From Bernardetiaceae bacterium (GTDB lineage Bacteria; Bacteroidota; Bacteroidia; Cytophagales; Thermoflexibacteraceae), in the NCBI GenBank assembly GCA_025057115.1, contig JANWWZ010000003.1, positions 62,001-126,000 of the forward strand: a stretch of DNA of 64,000 bases, in the 5' to 3' direction. The position numbers were made by a program, and so were the translations under genes. Shown piece by piece: positions 54,990-64,000 of the stretch. The number at the start of each line of letters is the position of its first letter. Position 1 is the first letter of the stretch. Below the pieces are notes generated by a model. The model saw only the letters and a program-made list of their open reading frames with translations, was not told the DNA's origin and did no database searches.

Positions 54990-55376
54990 TTAGGTTTCTG
55001 TAGAAGTTTCTAGTTCAGCAGTGATAGTTTCTATTTTTTTGTTGAACAGACCTTTGCGGCGTTTTTCGTTGTATTCTATAGCATGTTTATCCAGCTTAAC
55101 GGTTAAAAAGCGCATAACGCGTTCATCGCGCCTTAGCTCGGTTTCAAAGGTTTTGATTACTTCAGGCATGGCTTTAAATTCAAACAAGGTGTAAAAGCCT
55201 GTGCTTTTGTGTTGAATAGGATAAGCTAATTTTTTCAATCCCCAGTCTTCGTGGTGGTAGACTTCCGCCCCCAGTGAGGCAAGCACTTGTTTAAATTTCT
55301 CGACTGTATCCTTCATCTGAGCTTCAGATAAAACGGGAGTTAAAATGAATACAGTCTCATAATGGTTTGGCTTCAT
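54990..55376 (-). CDS. rpsF: 30S ribosomal protein S6
   Basis: A 128-residue ribosomal protein (beta-alpha-beta fold, [14 protein letters not shown] at the start) that forms a heterodimer with S18. An acidic and basic tail (about 100-128) is longer than the E. coli core. It heads rpsF-rpsR-rplI; the -7 element TAATTTTG precedes it. Confidence 0.97.
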   Translation of the reverse strand: MKPNHYETVFILTPVLSEAQMKDTVEKFKQVLASLGAEVYHHEDWGLKKLAYPIQHKSTGFYTLFEFKAMPEVIKTFETELRRDERVMRFLTVKLDKHAIEYNEKRRKGLFNKKIETITAELETSTET

Positions 55377-55401
55377 AAAGTTAGAGACAGTTTTGAGCTG
55401 G

Positions 55402-55409
55402 CAAAATTA
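55402..55409 (-). promoter_or_regulatory. -7 element of the rpsF operon
   Basis: The minus strand reads TAATTTTG, a perfect TAnnTTTG match, 25 bases before the rpsF ATG. Confidence 0.55.
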
Positions 55410-55440
55410 GCGGAAAATACATAAAAAGCAATTGCCTGAT

Positions 55441-56388
55441 TCACTGGGCGTATACACCCATGTTAGCAAATTTTTTTATTCTTTGTTCAATGCGCTGATG
55501 AGGCGGAATTTGGCTAAGTTCCTTGAAGTGGTAAAGAATAGCGTTTTTGACTGCCTGTATGGCTGCTTGTTTGTCTTTATGTGCTCCACCTAAGGGTTCT
55601 TCTATAATGCCGTCTATTAATCCAAAGCCGAGCATATCACTAGCAGTGAGTTTAAGCGCTTCAGCAGCTTGTTCTTTGTAGTTCCAACTACGCCAAAGGA
55701 TAGAAGAGCAGGATTCTGGAGAGATTACAGAGTACCAAGTATTTTCCAGCATCAGTACGCGGTCGCCGATAGCAATTCCGAGGGCTCCCCCTGAGGCTCC
55801 TTCACCGATAATGATGCAAATTACGGGTACTTCAAGCATGAACATTTCGCGCAAATTATAAGCGATAGCTTCTGCTTGCCCGCGTTCTTCGGCTTCAATT
55901 CCTGGGAAGGCTCCTGGGGTATCAATGAAGGTAACGACAGGTTTGTTAAATTTTTCAGCTAATTTCATCAAGCGAAGAGCTTTGCGATATCCTTCAGGGT
56001 TAGCCATGCCAAAGTTGCGCAGTTGGCGTTCTTTAGTATTGCGCCCTTTTTGTTGTCCGATGAGCATAAAGGTTTGTCCTTCAATGGTGCCTAGCCCGCC
56101 TACCATTGCTTTATCGTCAGCTATTCGGCGGTCGCCAAATAGCTCTATAAAATCAGTAGTTATGCCATAGATGTAGTCTAAAGTATAGGGGCGATCTACG
56201 TGTCTGGAAAGTTGTACTCTTTGCCAACGAGTGAGATTGCGATAAGTTTCCACTTTGAGTTCATTGATTCGCCGCTCTAAATCTTTAATTGGCTCTGATA
56301 CATCCACCCCGTTTTCGCTGGCGAGTTTTTTCATTTCAGCCAGCTTTTCTTCCAGTTCAGCGATTGGTTTTTCAAAGTCAAGAAGCAT
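55441..56388 (-). CDS. accA: Acetyl-CoA carboxylase carboxyltransferase subunit alpha
   Basis: A 315-residue alpha half of the carboxyltransferase that makes malonyl-CoA; it needs AccD, which is not in this window. The N-terminal helix ([20 protein letters not shown]), the R-P-Y-T-L-D-Y motif and the [10 protein letters not shown] oxyanion region (about 195-205) are typical. Co-transcribed with rho (12-base gap). Confidence 0.96.
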   Translation of the reverse strand: MLLDFEKPIAELEEKLAEMKKLASENGVDVSEPIKDLERRINELKVETYRNLTRWQRVQLSRHVDRPYTLDYIYGITTDFIELFGDRRIADDKAMVGGLGTIEGQTFMLIGQQKGRNTKERQLRNFGMANPEGYRKALRLMKLAEKFNKPVVTFIDTPGAFPGIEAEERGQAEAIAYNLREMFMLEVPVICIIIGEGASGGALGIAIGDRVLMLENTWYSVISPESCSSILWRSWNYKEQAAEALKLTASDMLGFGLIDGIIEEPLGGAHKDKQAAIQAVKNAILYHFKELSQIPPHQRIEQRIKKFANMGVYAQ

Positions 56389-56400
56389 GTTGAATAAAGA

Positions 56401-58146
56401 TTAACTGTTCATGCTAAGCAAAAATTCTTCATTGTCCTTTGTTCCGCGCATGTTGTTGAGCAAAAATTCCATGGCTTCGCTAGAGTTCATATCTGCCATG
56501 TATTTGCGCAATATCCATACGCGTTGCAAGGTATCCTTGTCCAGGAGCAAGTCTTCGCGCCGCGTACCAGAAGCAGGGATGTCTATAGCAGGGAAAATGC
56601 GTTTGTTTGCCAGCTTGCGGTCCAGCTGCAATTCCATATTGCCTGTGCCTTTGAACTCCTCAAAAATGACTTCGTCCATTTTAGAACCCGTGTCTATCAA
56701 AGCGGTAGCGATAATGGTCAGAGAGCCTCCGTTTTCCACATTGCGTGCAGCACCAAAGAAGCGTTTAGGTTTGTGCAACGCGTTGGCATCTACTCCTCCA
56801 GAAAGGATTTTACCTGAAGAAGGCACTATAGTATTATAGGCTCGCGCTAGTCTTGTGATGGAATCTAGTAAGATAACTACGTCATGTCCACACTCTACCA
56901 TGCGCTTAGCTTTTTCCAGTACGATGGTAGAAACTTTTACGTGGCGTTCTGCTTGTTCGTCAAAGGTAGAGGCAATTACTTCTGCGTTTACGCTGCGAGC
57001 CATATCTGTTACTTCTTCAGGGCGCTCATCTATGAGCAAAACAATCAAATACACCTCTGGGTGATTTTTAGCAATCGCATTAGCTATTTCTTTAAGTAGG
57101 ACTGTTTTACCTGTTTTGGGTTGAGCCACAATCATGCCGCGCTGACCTTTTCCAATAGGAGCAAATAGGTCTAGCAAGCGCGTGGAATATTCATTAGGGT
57201 TATGGCTTAGCTTAAGTCGTTCATTGGGGAATAAAGGAGTAAGGTATTCAAATGGCACTCGATCGCGCACTTGGTCGGTAGTCTTGCCATTGACAGTAAT
57301 GACGCGCAACAAGGCAAAATATTTTTCTCCCTCCTTCGGAGGGCGAATCGTGCCGCGTACTGTATCCCCAGTTTTAAGTCCGAAAAGTTTGATTTGCGAA
57401 GGAGAGACGTAAATATCATCGGGACTTGCCAAGTAGTTATAGTCGGAGGAGCGCAAGAAGCCATAACCATCTTGCATGATTTCTAAAACTCCTTCGTTTT
57501 CAATTACTCCATCAAAGTCGCGGACTGTGTATTTAGCAGGATATCGCATTGTGCTTTTAGACTGGCTCGAGGTAGCACTGCCGTTAGTGCGTTCGTTTTC
57601 CAAACGAGCCTGCACTGGTTCCTCCATCATAGAGGAGGCTTCTGTGGGCAAGTTTTCAAATGGAGCCTCCTGAACGGCAATTTCAGCGAGTGGATCATGT
57701 AAAAGAGTTGGGGGTTCCACTATGGGAAAACCTTCCTCTACAGGAGGAGCTGGCGGGTCTTCAAGAGAAACAGCAGGGGATTGTGCTGATACAGTAGCAT
57801 CGTTCTTTTTACTAATTCGCGTGCGCTTTTTAGGAGCAGGAGGCTGCTCGCCTTGCTGTTCAGGACTAGCTTGGCTTTCGGTGAGAGTTTCTTTGGCAGT
57901 TGGTGTTACATTTTGGCGCTCTCGGCGCACCTTAGAAGGAGTTGCAGGAGGTGGAGTTTCTTGCTCGATAGGAGAAGTAACATCCTGCTGTTGCGTAACT
58001 TGTTGTGCCATGGCAGCCTGATGCTCTAAAATCTTGGCTATGAGCTCTTTTTTGGTGGGCTTGCCGGTAACTTTTAAACCCAATTCTTCAGCTAATTGTC
58101 TGATTTCCGACAAGAGTTTCAGGTTTAACTCTTCAATGGTATACAT
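56401..58146 (-). CDS. rho: Transcription termination factor Rho
   Basis: A 581-residue hexameric RNA helicase. The N-terminal Rho_N helix region (about 1-45) is followed by an insertion of about 140 residues rich in Pro, Glu and Gln, common in Bacteroidota Rho, then the cold-shock-like RNA-binding domain (G-Y-G-F-L-R-S, about 230) and the RecA-like ATPase (Walker A Q-P-K-T-G-K-T about 345, Walker B ILLDSITR about 425). It starts the rho-accA pair. Confidence 0.97.
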   Translation of the reverse strand: MYTIEELNLKLLSEIRQLAEELGLKVTGKPTKKELIAKILEHQAAMAQQVTQQQDVTSPIEQETPPPATPSKVRRERQNVTPTAKETLTESQASPEQQGEQPPAPKKRTRISKKNDATVSAQSPAVSLEDPPAPPVEEGFPIVEPPTLLHDPLAEIAVQEAPFENLPTEASSMMEEPVQARLENERTNGSATSSQSKSTMRYPAKYTVRDFDGVIENEGVLEIMQDGYGFLRSSDYNYLASPDDIYVSPSQIKLFGLKTGDTVRGTIRPPKEGEKYFALLRVITVNGKTTDQVRDRVPFEYLTPLFPNERLKLSHNPNEYSTRLLDLFAPIGKGQRGMIVAQPKTGKTVLLKEIANAIAKNHPEVYLIVLLIDERPEEVTDMARSVNAEVIASTFDEQAERHVKVSTIVLEKAKRMVECGHDVVILLDSITRLARAYNTIVPSSGKILSGGVDANALHKPKRFFGAARNVENGGSLTIIATALIDTGSKMDEVIFEEFKGTGNMELQLDRKLANKRIFPAIDIPASGTRREDLLLDKDTLQRVWILRKYMADMNSSEAMEFLLNNMRGTKDNEEFLLSMNS

Positions 58147-58354
58147 ACGGATTCGGAAAATAATTTAAAAACTGCGTGCAAGTTTTCGGCAGTGGGAAGG
58201 ATTGGTAACTAGCAATGGACAGTACTAAAAGCTTTTGCCAGAGAAACAAAAAGGAATAGTTGCGCAATAATAAGGGCTTTGCTGATAATAAGCAAACTTT
58301 ACAAGTGTTTTTGTGCAATATTTTTTGTTTGATAGCTTTATTCTAACATTGCAC

Positions 58355-60178
58355 ATGCGAGTTTTCTGGCGCATTCTTTCCTTTTCCAATGCGTGGGCAC
58401 GTTGGTTGCCGCTTTACGTGATAGTTCTTTTTTTATCAGTCATCTTTGGCGCACTTAATTTTTCCTTGCTCATCCCGCTGTTTGATGTACTATTCCAACA
58501 GTTTCCAACGGGAAATACATCGCCCTCTACGCCATCGTTTACTGGCAACTTAATTTTTGATGCCAAAACTTACTTCAACTACTTGCTTCAAACTACACTT
58601 CTCCAGTACGGACCGCTGCGCTCTTTACAATTGGTATGCGCAGTTCTTATTTTGTCGGTATTTTTATCTAATTTGTTTGTTTTTTTATCGCAGTGCGTTA
58701 TGAACCAGCTTTGTTATTCGTTAATCAACAACCTTCGCTTGGCTATTTTTCAGCAATACACTTGCTTGCACATAGGCTTTTTCAAAAAAGAAAAAAAGGG
58801 GGATTTGCTTGCTCGCCTCACTGGCGATGTGCAAGAGATTGAGTTTACCGTCGTAACGGTAATGAAATCTATTATCAAAGAACCAATTACTATTTTAGTG
58901 TTTTTTGGTGCTTTACTGTACCTGTCGGTGGAATTAACTGTCTTTACTTTGCTTTTCTTGCCCGTAAGCGGGGCGTTAATTGCTGAAATTAGCAAACGAC
59001 TGCGCCAAGAAGGACGTCAGCGCCAAGATATGTTAGGAAACATCGTCAGTATTGCCGATGAGGTGTTAAGTGGTATTAAGATAGTCAAAGCATTTAATGC
59101 AGTGGCATATGTAAACAAGAAGTTTGCTCAAAAGAATCAGGCTTACAAACAACTTACGTTGAGCATTGAAAACAAACGCGATCTGGCTTCGCCTCTTTCG
59201 CAAGTGCTTGGGGCAATTGTGGTAGGTGGAATTTTGCTCTATGGCGGACAAATGGTTTTTAGCGGAGCCTTAGGGGCTTCTTCTTTTCTTGCTTATATTG
59301 CCTTTTTTACTCAAATCCTTACTCCTGCCAAATCAGTTGCTACGGCTTTTAGTACTTTGCAGCGCGGTGTAGCTTCTATGGAGCGCGTCTTGCAAATTAT
59401 TGATGCTCAGCCTGCTATTACTTCTTTGCCCAATGCCAAAGTAGTCAATACATTTGAGCATGCCATTCAATGGCACGGAGTCTCTTTTTCCTATGGTCAG
59501 CAAAAGGTGCTCAACAACATTAACTTAACCCTTAAAAAAGGCAAATCATTGGCATTAGTGGGACCTTCGGGAGGCGGAAAAACTACTCTTGCTGACTTAT
59601 TACCTCGTTTTTACGACCCTACAGAAGGCTACATTACTCTGGATGGGATCGACATTCGCCAAATAGAAATTAACTCTTTGCGTGCTTTGTTTGGCATTGT
59701 AACTCAAGAGCCTATTATTTTTAACGATACTGTATTTAACAACATTGCTTTCGGCATGCCCCAGGCCACACGCGAACAAGTAGAGCACGCTGCCCGTGTT
59801 GCCAATGCGCACGATTTTATTATGCAACTAGAAAGCGGTTATGACACCCTTCTGGGAGATCGAGGCAGCCGACTTTCTGGAGGGCAGCGGCAGCGCATTA
59901 GCATCGCACGAGCTATTTTGAGAAATCCGCCTATTTTAATTTTAGATGAAGCTACTTCGGCTCTGGACGCTGAGTCAGAAAAGGCAGTCCAAGATGCTCT
60001 AGAGCGCGCCATGGCAGGTCGTGCTACACTCATAATTGCGCATCGGCTCAGTACGGTAAAAAAAGCTGACGAAATCGTAGTTATTCAAGATGGCACCATT
60101 GTGGAGCGCGGCTCTCACAATGAATTAATAGCTCAACAGGGAATTTATAGCCGCTTGACGCAACTGCAAAATTTTTGA
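58355..60178 (+). CDS. ABC exporter, fused permease and ATPase (MsbA-like)
   Basis: A 607-residue half-transporter: six membrane spans (about 15-330) and an ATPase domain (about 360-605) with Walker A G-P-S-G-G-G-K-T, signature L-S-G-G-Q-R-Q-R and Walker B ILILDEAT. It resembles MsbA-type lipid A or lipid-linked exporters and lies 600 bp upstream of an LpxL-like acyltransferase. The ATG at 58355 starts the hydrophobic region (MRVFWRIL); the frame begins at a GTG at 58313 that adds 14 residues. Confidence 0.92.
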   Translation: MRVFWRILSFSNAWARWLPLYVIVLFLSVIFGALNFSLLIPLFDVLFQQFPTGNTSPSTPSFTGNLIFDAKTYFNYLLQTTLLQYGPLRSLQLVCAVLILSVFLSNLFVFLSQCVMNQLCYSLINNLRLAIFQQYTCLHIGFFKKEKKGDLLARLTGDVQEIEFTVVTVMKSIIKEPITILVFFGALLYLSVELTVFTLLFLPVSGALIAEISKRLRQEGRQRQDMLGNIVSIADEVLSGIKIVKAFNAVAYVNKKFAQKNQAYKQLTLSIENKRDLASPLSQVLGAIVVGGILLYGGQMVFSGALGASSFLAYIAFFTQILTPAKSVATAFSTLQRGVASMERVLQIIDAQPAITSLPNAKVVNTFEHAIQWHGVSFSYGQQKVLNNINLTLKKGKSLALVGPSGGGKTTLADLLPRFYDPTEGYITLDGIDIRQIEINSLRALFGIVTQEPIIFNDTVFNNIAFGMPQATREQVEHAARVANAHDFIMQLESGYDTLLGDRGSRLSGGQRQRISIARAILRNPPILILDEATSALDAESEKAVQDALERAMAGRATLIIAHRLSTVKKADEIVVIQDGTIVERGSHNELIAQQGIYSRLTQLQNF

Positions 60179-60437
60179 CTACTCTCTAGTAACACCTAAT
60201 TGGCGAGTATACTGTTGGGAAAGTTTGCCAGTAGTGTATCCATCTGTGAAAATAAATTTACTCCTTTGTCTATAAGTCTTTGCACGTTGCTTGCGATACA
60301 TAAAAATTTTTCTTGTTTTAAAAATAGCCTATCGAAGCCAGATGAGTTTTATACTCTCTCAAGATAAACCAACTCTCAATCCCTCTTTCAATATTAACTG
60401 GCGAGCTAAAAAAAAATAGATGAGAAGAAAGGCAGGG
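60179..60437. other. Non-coding stretch after the ABC exporter gene
   Basis: About 260 bases with no supported ORF, hairpin or promoter motif. It separates the ABC exporter gene from the tRNA terminator. Confidence 0.5.
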
Positions 60438-60480
60438 CAAAATAAAACCGCCAAACGCTTTCCTCATAGCCTTTGGCGGT
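60438..60480 (-). terminator. Terminator of the tRNA-Met gene
   Basis: A 9-bp stem (ACCGCCAAA, 60447-60455, with TTTGGCGGT, 60472-60480). On the minus strand it leads into TTTTATTTT. It begins only three bases after the tRNA 3' end. Confidence 0.85.
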
Positions 60481-60483
60481 AGG

Positions 60484-60557
60484 TGGGCCCAACAGGATTC
60501 GAACCTGTGACCCCCTGATTATGAGTCAGATGCTCTAACCGGCTGAGCTATGGGCCC
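60484..60557 (-). tRNA. tRNA-Met (anticodon CAT), elongator type
   Basis: A 74-nt cloverleaf on the minus strand: acceptor GGGCCCA with TGGGCCC, D-arm with GGTTAGAGC, anticodon stem TCTGA with TCAGG around CTCATAA, and T-arm ACAGG-TTCGAAT-CCTGT. The anticodon is at 60521-60523. The first acceptor pair is G-C, unlike an initiator. The loop and variable region (GGGGGTC) resemble elongator Met rather than lysidine tRNA-Ile2, which shares the CAT anticodon. CCA is not encoded (the genome has CCT). Confidence 0.93.
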
Positions 60558-60566
60558 TTTTGGGTG

Positions 60567-60574
60567 CAAATATA
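60567..60574 (-). promoter_or_regulatory. -7 element of the tRNA-Met gene
   Basis: The minus strand reads TATATTTG, a perfect TAnnTTTG match, 9 bases upstream of the mature tRNA 5' end. Confidence 0.6.
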
Positions 60575-60774
60575 CACTTTTGCAATTTTGATTAAATACT
60601 CAGGAGCTTTTTATTTTAGTCGTGCTAACTGATAAAAAAGTGCATTACAATTTGACTTAGCTTGTAATAATTTTTCACAACAAGACAGCAAAACGCAATA
60701 ATCGAATTTTTTTTGGTTTGGCGTCGCATAAAAGTATATTTTTCTTCGCTATGCCGGAGGTCATTCCGCTGGAT

Positions 60775-60782
60775 TAATTTTG
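60775..60782 (+). promoter_or_regulatory. -7 element of the LpxL-like gene, leaving almost no leader
   Basis: TAATTTTG matches TAnnTTTG perfectly and ends four bases before the ATG at 60787, the same geometry as at dcd. Confidence 0.55.
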
Positions 60783-60786
60783 TAGC

Positions 60787-61629
60787 ATGTTTTTGGTTAG
60801 ATGGGTATCGAGATTGCCTTGGAAAATAATTTACACCCTCAGCGACTTGTTATTTTTCATTGCATATTACCTATTGCAATATCGCAAAGATGTAGTGAAA
60901 AACAACCTTATGCTAGCTTTTCCAGAAAAAAGTCAGCAAGAGCGCAACATAATTGCCAAACAGTTTTACAGAAATCTCTGCGATGTCATCCTTGAAATCA
61001 TCAAAACCCTTACTATTTCCGTTGAAGAACTCAACGAGCGCATTCGTGTGGCTAATCCTGAATTATTGGAAGAATATCTACAAAGTAACCAATCTGTTAT
61101 TGTTATGACAGGGCATTTGGGAAATTGGGAATGGATTCCGCAAGTGTTAAAACCCATGTTTCCGCAGTATAGCTTTTGCCCTGTGTATAAACAACTTTCA
61201 GATGCTTTCTCCAATAATCTCATGTTGCAAATTCGCTCTCGTTTTGGTATAGAGCCCATTTTGAAAGAGCACACCCTTAGAGAAGTAGCAAAGCGGCGGA
61301 AAGCAGGGCAAGTATTTTGCTTAGGCTTAGTAGCCGATCAAAGTCCAGCAAAGCACGAGTTAGAGTTTAAGACTAATTTTTTCAATATTCCGACCTATTT
61401 TTATACAGGAGGTGAAAAGCTAGCCCGTCAAACTGGCTTTCCCGTCCTTTACGCAGTAGTACAGCGCCTCAAACGGGGTTGTTACGTTCTTGAATTTGAA
61501 AAACTTCAGCCCTCGTTGCAGTCTTCAAACCAAATAATTAAGACTTATGTGGATTTGTTGGAAAAATCTATTAAAAAACAACCAGCTGATTGGCTCTGGA
61601 GCCATAAACGATGGAAGTTTAGCTACTAA
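60787..61629 (+). CDS. LpxL/HtrB-like lysophospholipid or lipid A acyltransferase
   Basis: A 280-residue membrane-associated acyltransferase. An N-terminal hydrophobic helix (about 10-30) precedes the catalytic H-L-G-N-W-E motif near residue 112, the HxxxxE form used by LpxL-type late acyltransferases. Bacteroidota homologues of this short type add the secondary acyl chain of lipid A. Start at ATG 60787. Confidence 0.9.
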   Translation: MFLVRWVSRLPWKIIYTLSDLLFFIAYYLLQYRKDVVKNNLMLAFPEKSQQERNIIAKQFYRNLCDVILEIIKTLTISVEELNERIRVANPELLEEYLQSNQSVIVMTGHLGNWEWIPQVLKPMFPQYSFCPVYKQLSDAFSNNLMLQIRSRFGIEPILKEHTLREVAKRRKAGQVFCLGLVADQSPAKHELEFKTNFFNIPTYFYTGGEKLARQTGFPVLYAVVQRLKRGCYVLEFEKLQPSLQSSNQIIKTYVDLLEKSIKKQPADWLWSHKRWKFSY

Positions 61630-61642
61630 GGTAATCTTGCTT

Positions 61643-62812
61643 ATGACTTTTGTAATAAAGCCTCTTTTTCTGCTAGCTCAAGGGTTTTCTTCAACTCCCA
61701 CGGGCATTCAATTTCAAAAGTATAGTTGGATTGAAGTACTCAAGCATGCCAAAGCTAGCAACAAGTATATTTTTGTAAGTGTATATGCCGAGTGGTGCGC
61801 CCCTTGTAAAAAAATGCATCAGGAAGTTTTTACAAACCTCAGCGTAGCTAATTTTTTTAACAACAATTTTGTAAATTTTAGAATAAATGCCGAAGAAGGT
61901 GAAGGCATAGAATTTTCTAGCGTATTTGAGGTAGATGCCTACCCAAGTGCTTTGTTTTTTTCTCCTGAGGGTAAATTAGTGCACCGCCTGGTGGGATATT
62001 TTGATGCAGAGGCGTTTTTGCAAGGAGCTAAAAATGCTCTCAACCCTGACTATCAACTAGTTACGCTAAAAAACAAGTACGAAAGCGGCGACCGCAGTCA
62101 AACAGTAATGCGCCAATACGTATATGCTTTGCTCAATGCTGGCGACAGCAAAGCATCCTCCGTAGCCAGAGAGTTATTGCAGCAACAAACTTCCTCTCGC
62201 TGGCATGAACCTGATAATTGGGCGCTAATTCAAAAAACAGAATTAGACATAAATAGCCCTGTTTTTGATTTTGTTGCTAAAAATCCTCACTTGTTTGCCA
62301 TCTATGAGCCTGAATACAGCCACTACATTCATTTAGTAACAGGAAGGGCAATGTTTAAAGTCAGTCGCAGCCAGCAGCTCAAGCAACTGCAACTGCTTAA
62401 GCAAGTTTTAAAGCACTATTTTCCAAAAGATTCAGCCAGATATCTAGCAAGGGCTGATTTTTATTTTTACACCATGGGCAACCACGATGAAAAAAAATAC
62501 GCCGCCTCAGCGCGCTATTTGGACCACTACTGCAACGACTGGCAAGAACTCAATGAAATAGCATGGAGTTACTACGAACAAGAAACTTCCTTGGACAAAC
62601 TCCAAAAAGCGCTTCAATGGGTAGAAAAATCTATCCAGCTAAAAGAAACCTACTCAAACTTGGAGACGAAAGCTCATTTGTTATACAAGCTAGGTCGCAG
62701 CAAAGAGGCTTTAGAGGTAGCTCAAAAAGCAATCTCTATCGGCAGGTTGCAAAAGTTAGACACTTCTTTGGTTGAGGAATTAATATCCATTATTAGGCAA
62801 ACAAAGCGATAA
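61643..62812 (+). CDS. Exported thioredoxin-fold protein with helical repeat C-terminus
   Basis: A 389-residue protein with a short signal peptide (about 1-13). The thioredoxin-like domain (about 20-135) has active site W51-C52-A-P-C55 and a cis-Pro near 100 (V-D-A-Y-P-S). The rest (about 140-389) is helical and ends in TPR-like pairs, a layout common in Bacteroidota (DUF255/thioredoxin_7 group). It probably acts on disulfides or protects proteins in the periplasm. The start at ATG 61643 lies 13 bases after the LpxL-like stop; an overlapping longer frame from 61547 is rejected. Confidence 0.85.
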   Translation: MTFVIKPLFLLAQGFSSTPTGIQFQKYSWIEVLKHAKASNKYIFVSVYAEWCAPCKKMHQEVFTNLSVANFFNNNFVNFRINAEEGEGIEFSSVFEVDAYPSALFFSPEGKLVHRLVGYFDAEAFLQGAKNALNPDYQLVTLKNKYESGDRSQTVMRQYVYALLNAGDSKASSVARELLQQQTSSRWHEPDNWALIQKTELDINSPVFDFVAKNPHLFAIYEPEYSHYIHLVTGRAMFKVSRSQQLKQLQLLKQVLKHYFPKDSARYLARADFYFYTMGNHDEKKYAASARYLDHYCNDWQELNEIAWSYYEQETSLDKLQKALQWVEKSIQLKETYSNLETKAHLLYKLGRSKEALEVAQKAISIGRLQKLDTSLVEELISIIRQTKR

Positions 62813-62837
62813 CCTTCATCAAACTTTGGCAAGCAAA

Positions 62838-64000
62838 ATGAAAGTAATGAAATTCGGCGGCACTTCTGTGGGAAGTGCTCAGAGAATTCAACATGTAGCA
62901 AATCTAATTAATACGCCTGAAAAGAAAATTGTAGTGCTTTCTGCTATGTCAGGTACTACCAATGCGTTGGTGCAGATTGGGGAGGCATTGTACGCAAAAA
63001 ACTATCCAGAAGCCCATCGGCGCATAGACGAGTTAGAAGCAAAGTACCATCAAGTAGTAGCAGAACTTTACACCAGCCCAGAAGCAGCCAACAAAGCTAA
63101 ACGACTTATTTACGATCACTTCGGCTACATGCGCGTTCTTGCCAAAAACATGTTTAACACGCGCAAGGAAAAAGCAATGCTCGCCGAAGGAGAAATCCTC
63201 TCCACACATTTGATGTTTTACTATCTGGAAGAAATTGGCGTGCCAGTTATTCTGCTCGATGCACTGGACTTTATGCGAATTGATGAAAACGAAGAACCCG
63301 ATTTGCCCTTTATTACCGAACACCTACAAGCTGAACTACACAAATACCCCGAAGCTAATTTATTTCTCACGCAAGGATACATTTGTTTAAATTCTTACGG
63401 AGAAGTAGATAACCTCAAGCGCGGCGGTAGCGACTACACGGCTTCTCTTATCGGGGCTGCTATTATGGCAGAAGAAGTCCAAATTTGGACTGATATAGAT
63501 GGCATGCACAACAACGATCCTCGCGTGGTGGAACGCACTGTTCCCGTTGCTGAGCTTTCTTTCGACGAAGCTGCCGAACTGGCTTACTTTGGCGCCAAAA
63601 TTCTCCATCCTCAAAGTGTCAATCCTGCTCGGATGAAAAAAATTCCCGTCCGCTTGCTCAATACCATGCAGCCTGAACAGCCTGGCACACTCATCACAGA
63701 ACGCTCTAACGGCAAGGGAATCAAGGCGGTGGCGGCTAAAGATGGCATTACAGCTATTCGCGTCCAATCAGGACGCATGTTGCTTGCTTATGGGTTTTTG
63801 AAAAAGCTCTTCGAAGTATTCGAGCGCTACAAAACTCCTATCGACATGGTAACCACTTCGGAAGTAGCCGTATCCCTCACCATAGACAACCCTAAGCATC
63901 TGCAAGAGATTGTAAAAGAACTACAACAGTTTGCAACGGTGGAGGTAGAACCCGACCAAACTATTATTTGCGTTGTTGGCGATATGATGGAGCAGAAACA
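62838..64000 (+). CDS. lysC: Aspartate kinase, cut by the window end
   Basis: The first 387 residues of a lysine/threonine/methionine-pathway aspartate kinase; the C-terminus lies beyond the window. The M-K-F-G-G-T-S-V-G start (catalytic Lys), R-G-G-S-D-Y-T-A-S (about 196) and the kinase core are intact. The first ACT domain (about 310-387 onward) is partly visible. It begins 25 bases after the thioredoxin-fold gene. The open frame has no stop before the edge. Confidence 0.95.
   Translation, partial: MKVMKFGGTSVGSAQRIQHVANLINTPEKKIVVLSAMSGTTNALVQIGEALYAKNYPEAHRRIDELEAKYHQVVAELYTSPEAANKAKRLIYDHFGYMRVLAKNMFNTRKEKAMLAEGEILSTHLMFYYLEEIGVPVILLDALDFMRIDENEEPDLPFITEHLQAELHKYPEANLFLTQGYICLNSYGEVDNLKRGGSDYTASLIGAAIMAEEVQIWTDIDGMHNNDPRVVERTVPVAELSFDEAAELAYFGAKILHPQSVNPARMKKIPVRLLNTMQPEQPGTLITERSNGKGIKAVAAKDGITAIRVQSGRMLLAYGFLKKLFEVFERYKTPIDMVTTSEVAVSLTIDNPKHLQEIVKELQQFATVEVEPDQTIICVVGDMMEQK

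Noticed and set aside
60484-60557. tRNA-Ile2 (lysidine-modified CAT)
   Set aside because: Ile2 shares the CTCATAA loop, but the variable and T-arm sequences are closer to elongator tRNA-Met. Presence of a tilS target elsewhere cannot be judged from this window.

Overview
The window comes from a Bacteroidota chromosome, most likely a gliding or formerly gliding member of the Cytophagales or a nearby order. The evidence is a type IX secretion (T9SS) type B sorting domain next to a PorP/SprF gene, two TonB-dependent receptors with carboxypeptidase-like N-terminal domains, the gene orders yajC-ybbR-coaE and rpsF-rpsR-rplI, lipid A genes, and many promoters with the Bacteroidota -7 element TAnnTTTG. 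Base composition looks moderate (roughly 40-45% GC by eye) and coding density is high. I see no phage, insertion sequence, CRISPR array or rRNA. One tRNA (Met, CAT) is present.

Layout. 1-2.1 kb: thyA, a DUF2452 gene and rsmI. 2.1-5.6 kb, minus strand: a sulfur-handling cluster (Crp/Fnr regulator, TauE/SafE exporter, membrane rhodanese, thioredoxin, two YeeE/YedE halves). 5.8-7.1 kb: an orphan EboC-like prenyltransferase and a DUF486 protein. 7.2-12.4 kb: two divergent TonB receptors. 12.5-20 kb: HtrA protease, lipoprotein, SDR, a Tat-signal aminotransferase, an acyl-CoA carboxylase beta subunit and a MoxR/RavA ATPase. 20-25.8 kb: a GT-C-like membrane protein, a thioesterase / unknown / lpxB operon, isoaspartyl peptidase and a DUF983 protein. 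25.9-35.7 kb: proS, yajC-ybbR-coaE, an ABC exporter, a PorG-like protein, hisB, an EnvC-like degenerate LytM factor and an ATP-grasp enzyme. 35.9-44.9 kb: dcd, serine hydrolase, NuiA-like protein, rpsO-pnp, guaB, D-lactate dehydrogenase and an M50 protease. 45-51.8 kb: a T9SS adhesin cassette (LRR plus eight Ig-like repeats plus type B sorting domain; PorP/SprF; OmpA with PD40 repeats). 51.8-58.1 kb, minus strand: isochorismate synthase, Ldh_2 dehydrogenase, ribosomal operon and rho-accA. 58.3-64 kb: ABC exporter, tRNA-Met, LpxL-like acyltransferase, thioredoxin-fold protein and the start of an aspartate kinase gene.

The most interesting signal is regulatory. Three start-proximal sites with a TGTAAC-type dyad lie upstream of tauE, the rhodanese gene and, 20 kb away, the DUF983 gene. 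Each sits exactly 22 bp upstream of a -7-like box, which places it near -41.5, the usual position for a Crp/Fnr activator. The Crp/Fnr protein encoded in the sulfur cluster has Val where E. coli CRP has Glu181, a change classically linked to reading TGTAA instead of TGTGA. Protein and DNA therefore point to the same altered-specificity regulon. All coordinates and motifs were read by eye; no database search was run.
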